From Candidatus Omnitrophota bacterium (GTDB lineage Bacteria; Omnitrophota; Gorgyraeia; Zapsychrales; Zapsychraceae): a stretch of DNA of 6,822 nt. Position 1 is the first letter of the stretch; every line of letters starts with the position of its first letter. Position numbers and translations under genes: made by a program. The stretch spans positions 1-6,822 of the forward strand of contig JAKQLT010000031.1 of the NCBI GenBank assembly GCA_029567025.1. The letters are read 5' to 3'. This document shows positions 5,802 to 6,822 of this stretch, one piece after another. The notes beneath the pieces were generated by a model. The model searched no databases. It was not told the DNA's origin and saw nothing but the letters and a program-made list of their open reading frames with translations.

Positions 5802-6822
5802 TTAATACGCTCCTTTTCCTTTTAACACAACCGGAATGGTCTGAAATAAAATACTTAAATCCAGCCAAAATGACCAATTGTTAATATACCAAAGATCCCA
5901 TTTCACAAGACGAGAAAACGATACATCACTTCTCCCTCGAATTTGCCATAAGCCGGTAATACCCGGACGAACTTCTAAACGCTTTAGCTGATTTAAATCT
6001 TCTTTTTCAATTTGATCGATAGGCAATGGACGAGGGCCTACCAAGCTCATATCTCCTTTTAAAACATTTATCAATTGGGGCAGCTCATCAAGACTATATT
6101 TGCGTAAGAATTTTCCAATCTTAGTCACGCGCGGATCTTTTTTTATTTTAAAAATAGGCCCGTCGACTTCATTTTGGTCTAAAATATCATTGAGTCGTTT
6201 ATCCGCATTTCTAAACATACTGCGAAATTTATACATATTAAAAATCCGTCCTCCTCGCCCATATCTTTTAGAAACATAAAAAACCGGCCCCGGACTATCT
6301 TTTTTAATCAAAAAAGCCAGAATTAGAAAAACAGGGAAAAATAAAATAATTCCCAATAAACTCATACAAAAATCAAAAACCCTTTTACCTAATTGTCTCT
6401 TAAACGGCATCGCATCGCAATATTCAATAACAGGAATAATCCCAATATTATATTTTCCAAAATCCCCCATCATAAGATCAAATCCTTGCGGAATAACGCG
6501 CACCGCAATCTGAAGTTCTTTGGCCTCTTCTAATAACCGCATAAAAACACCACTATCATGATGAATAGTAATAAAAACTTTTCTTACAAATTCTCTTTGA
6601 GCAATTATCTTAAAATCCTCAATCTTTCCCAAAACAACAATATCACCATCAGCAATCGGCCCTTTTTTAAAATCATCCAAAAATCCAACAACCTTAATCC
6701 CCAAGCCTGTATGAAGGCGAATTTCTCGCGCAAGTGTTTGGCCTACTTTTCCAGCGCCAATAATAAGAGCATTAACATTATTATATCCTTGACGAACAAG
6801 ATATTCGACAAACCTTCTTTTT
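5802..6822 (-). CDS. Polyprenyl-phosphate sugar-1-phosphate transferase (WcaJ/WbaP-like), 5'-truncated by the window edge
   Basis: This integral membrane enzyme transfers a sugar-1-phosphate from a nucleotide sugar to undecaprenyl phosphate, the first step of lipid-linked glycan assembly. The frame stays open to the right edge, giving 339 residues; family members are usually about 450-480, so the N-terminal membrane helices are outside. Visible residues 19-27 (LIIGAGKVG) form the Rossmann-like nucleotide-binding fold of the middle domain. The catalytic domain begins near residue 146 (KRVFDF), continues with a hydrophobic helix (about 149-172), a KFRSM motif, SLDELPQ with the presumed catalytic Asp245-Glu246, VGPRP, and a RPGITGLWQ motif, ending in the typical GKGAY tail. 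A TTG codon at 6704 could be mistaken for a start, but it falls inside the Rossmann domain. The stop lies 3 bases before the next gene, suggesting translational coupling. The sugar (glucose, galactose or other) cannot be read from sequence. Confidence 0.93.
   Translation of the reverse strand, partial: KRRFVEYLVRQGYNNVNALIIGAGKVGQTLAREIRLHTGLGIKVVGFLDDFKKGPIADGDIVVLGKIEDFKIIAQREFVRKVFITIHHDSGVFMRLLEEAKELQIAVRVIPQGFDLMMGDFGKYNIGIIPVIEYCDAMPFKRQLGKRVFDFCMSLLGIILFFPVFLILAFLIKKDSPGPVFYVSKRYGRGGRIFNMYKFRSMFRNADKRLNDILDQNEVDGPIFKIKKDPRVTKIGKFLRKYSLDELPQLINVLKGDMSLVGPRPLPIDQIEKEDLNQLKRLEVRPGITGLWQIRGRSDVSFSRLVKWDLWYINNWSFWLDLSILFQTIPVVLKGKGAY

Noticed and set aside
5802..6704. A 300-residue sugar transferase starting at TTG 6704
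   Set aside because: The same frame continues to 6821 and encodes the expected glycine-rich nucleotide-binding loop (LIIGAGKVG) upstream, so the TTG is an internal leucine codon and the true start lies outside the window.

Overview
The window is a one-direction block: every gene I can support lies on the minus strand, so it reads from high to low coordinates. In transcription order it holds a 5'-truncated polyprenyl-phosphate sugar transferase, an O-antigen ligase/polymerase-type membrane protein, GDP-mannose 4,6-dehydratase (gmd), GDP-L-fucose synthase (fcl), nucleoside diphosphate kinase (ndk), phosphoglycerate kinase (pgk) and a 3'-truncated triosephosphate isomerase (tpiA). No plus-strand gene, RNA gene, mobile element or CRISPR array is evident, and no gene-free stretch exceeds 100 bases.

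Right part (about 2470-6822): the tail of a cell-surface glycan locus. The sugar transferase loads the first sugar phosphate onto a lipid carrier at the inner membrane. Gmd and Fcl together turn GDP-mannose into GDP-L-fucose, a building block for the glycan. The multi-span ligase/polymerase acts on finished lipid-linked chains on the periplasmic side. Gaps are 3, 18 and 68 bases, which fits an operon. The flippase and the sugar-adding glycosyltransferases are not in view and presumably lie beyond the right edge.

Left part (1-2401): housekeeping metabolism. ndk follows fcl by 68 bases and could be co-transcribed with it. Between ndk and pgk lies an exact-consensus sigma-70-type promoter (TTGACA, 16 bases, TATAAT), so glycolysis appears to restart as its own strong unit, pgk-tpiA. 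The 98-base pgk-tpiA gap is not plain: it holds two GGAGG motifs with no start codon behind them, a CCTCC motif in the end of pgk that can pair with either, a 10-pair hairpin that buries one of them, and a weaker promoter candidate.

Organism: the low-GC, diderm-type glycan genes, the long NDK (168 aa, with insertions relative to the short bacterial form) and generally divergent but complete enzymes suggest an uncultured bacterial lineage. Omnitrophota is my best guess, but this is inference from general resemblance, not a search result. I see no clear evidence of a new multi-gene system. The regulatory architecture around pgk-tpiA is the part most worth checking.
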